A stretch of 5,493 nt of DNA from Ilumatobacteraceae bacterium. Lineage in GTDB: Bacteria; Actinomycetota; Acidimicrobiia; Acidimicrobiales; Ilumatobacteraceae. The stretch is taken from assembly GCA_030728545.1 (NCBI GenBank), contig JANQZQ010000080.1, forward strand, positions 1-5,493, given 5' to 3'. The notes below the pieces were generated by a model. That model was not told where the DNA came from. It ran no database searches and saw only the letters and a list, made by a program, of their open reading frames with translations. A program made the position numbers and the translations under genes. Shown piece by piece: positions 5,282 through 5,493 of this stretch (position 1 is its first letter; each line of letters starts with the position of its first letter).

Positions 5282-5493
5282 GTGACCACGGTCGAAACCC
5301 CGACACCTCGCAAGATGACGGTCATCTACAGCAGGGCTGACAAGGTCTTCCGTGGCATCGTCACTGCCGGGGCATTGACATCGCTGGTCGCACTCGGAAT
5401 CATCGCTGGATTTTTGATACTTCGGAGTTCAGGGACCTTCCGGGAATTTGGCTTCAACTTTCTCACCGGAACTGAGTGGTTCTCGGCCGGCGA
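5282..5493 (+). CDS. pstC: Phosphate ABC transporter permease PstC, 5' part
   Basis: The gene is cut by the window end: 70 codons plus two bases are visible. PstC pairs with PstA to form the membrane channel of the high-affinity PstSCAB phosphate importer. The N-terminus shows a short polar cytoplasmic segment (1-20), then DKVFRGIVTA and one hydrophobic membrane helix at about 24-48. The family segment REFGFNFLTGTEW follows at about 54-66; FLTGTEW after the first helix is typical of PstC. The GTG at 5282 is the chosen start. Possible Shine-Dalgarno sequences are GAGAG (5268-5272, 9 nt away) and TAGGGG (5274-5279, only 2 nt away). The next in-frame start is ATG 5315, which lacks a ribosome binding site but would still keep the membrane helix. 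No pstS lies directly upstream, so the binding-protein gene must be elsewhere. Confidence 0.88.
   Translation, partial: MTTVETPTPRKMTVIYSRADKVFRGIVTAGALTSLVALGIIAGFLILRSSGTFREFGFNFLTGTEWFSAG

Overview
This window appears to come from a moderately GC-rich actinobacterium. An Acidimicrobiia (Ilumatobacter-like) lineage is the best guess. The signs are a secreted RCC1/fibronectin protein with a long Thr-Val-Ala-Pro linker, an ilvB-ilvN-ilvC operon with a leader-peptide attenuator, and a mycoredoxin-type CGYC redox protein. The taxonomic placement is inferred from gene content and style, not from a marker gene.

Layout, all on the + strand. (1) Positions 1-1344 hold the 3' part of a gene for a large secreted or surface protein: disulfide-type RCC1 propeller repeats, one fibronectin type III domain, a threonine-rich linker and a degenerate OmpA-like C-terminal domain. 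(2) Positions 1345-1565 are intergenic and look like a transcription attenuator for branched-chain amino acid synthesis. A 23-codon leader peptide ending VVAVVVLV-stop (1386-1457) abuts a GC-rich hairpin (1458-1481), which is followed by a strong intrinsic terminator (1483-1510). (3) Positions 1566-4938 hold ilvB, ilvN and ilvC, the first two enzymatic steps of valine and isoleucine synthesis. The genes overlap by 4 nt and 1 nt, as expected for translational coupling. (4) Positions 4931-5209 encode a small mycoredoxin/glutaredoxin-like protein that overlaps the end of ilvC by 8 nt, so it belongs to the same transcription unit. (5) Positions 5210-5281 hold a candidate PHO-box promoter. (6) Position 5282 to the window end is the start of pstC, a phosphate ABC transporter permease.

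IlvB/IlvN form acetohydroxyacid synthase, the committed and feedback-controlled step, and IlvC (KARI) converts its products. The leader peptide would sense charged tRNA-Val and tRNA-Leu and set readthrough into ilvBNC and the redox gene. The pst locus starts a separate regulon that responds to phosphate.

The most interesting region is the attenuator with its several alternative pairings, including a third CCTCC copy next to the ilvB start codon. The redox gene fused translationally to the ilv operon, the RCC1-FN3-OmpA-like architecture and the PHO-box-like repeat are secondary points. I found no tRNA, rRNA, CRISPR array, insertion sequence or clearly novel defence system.
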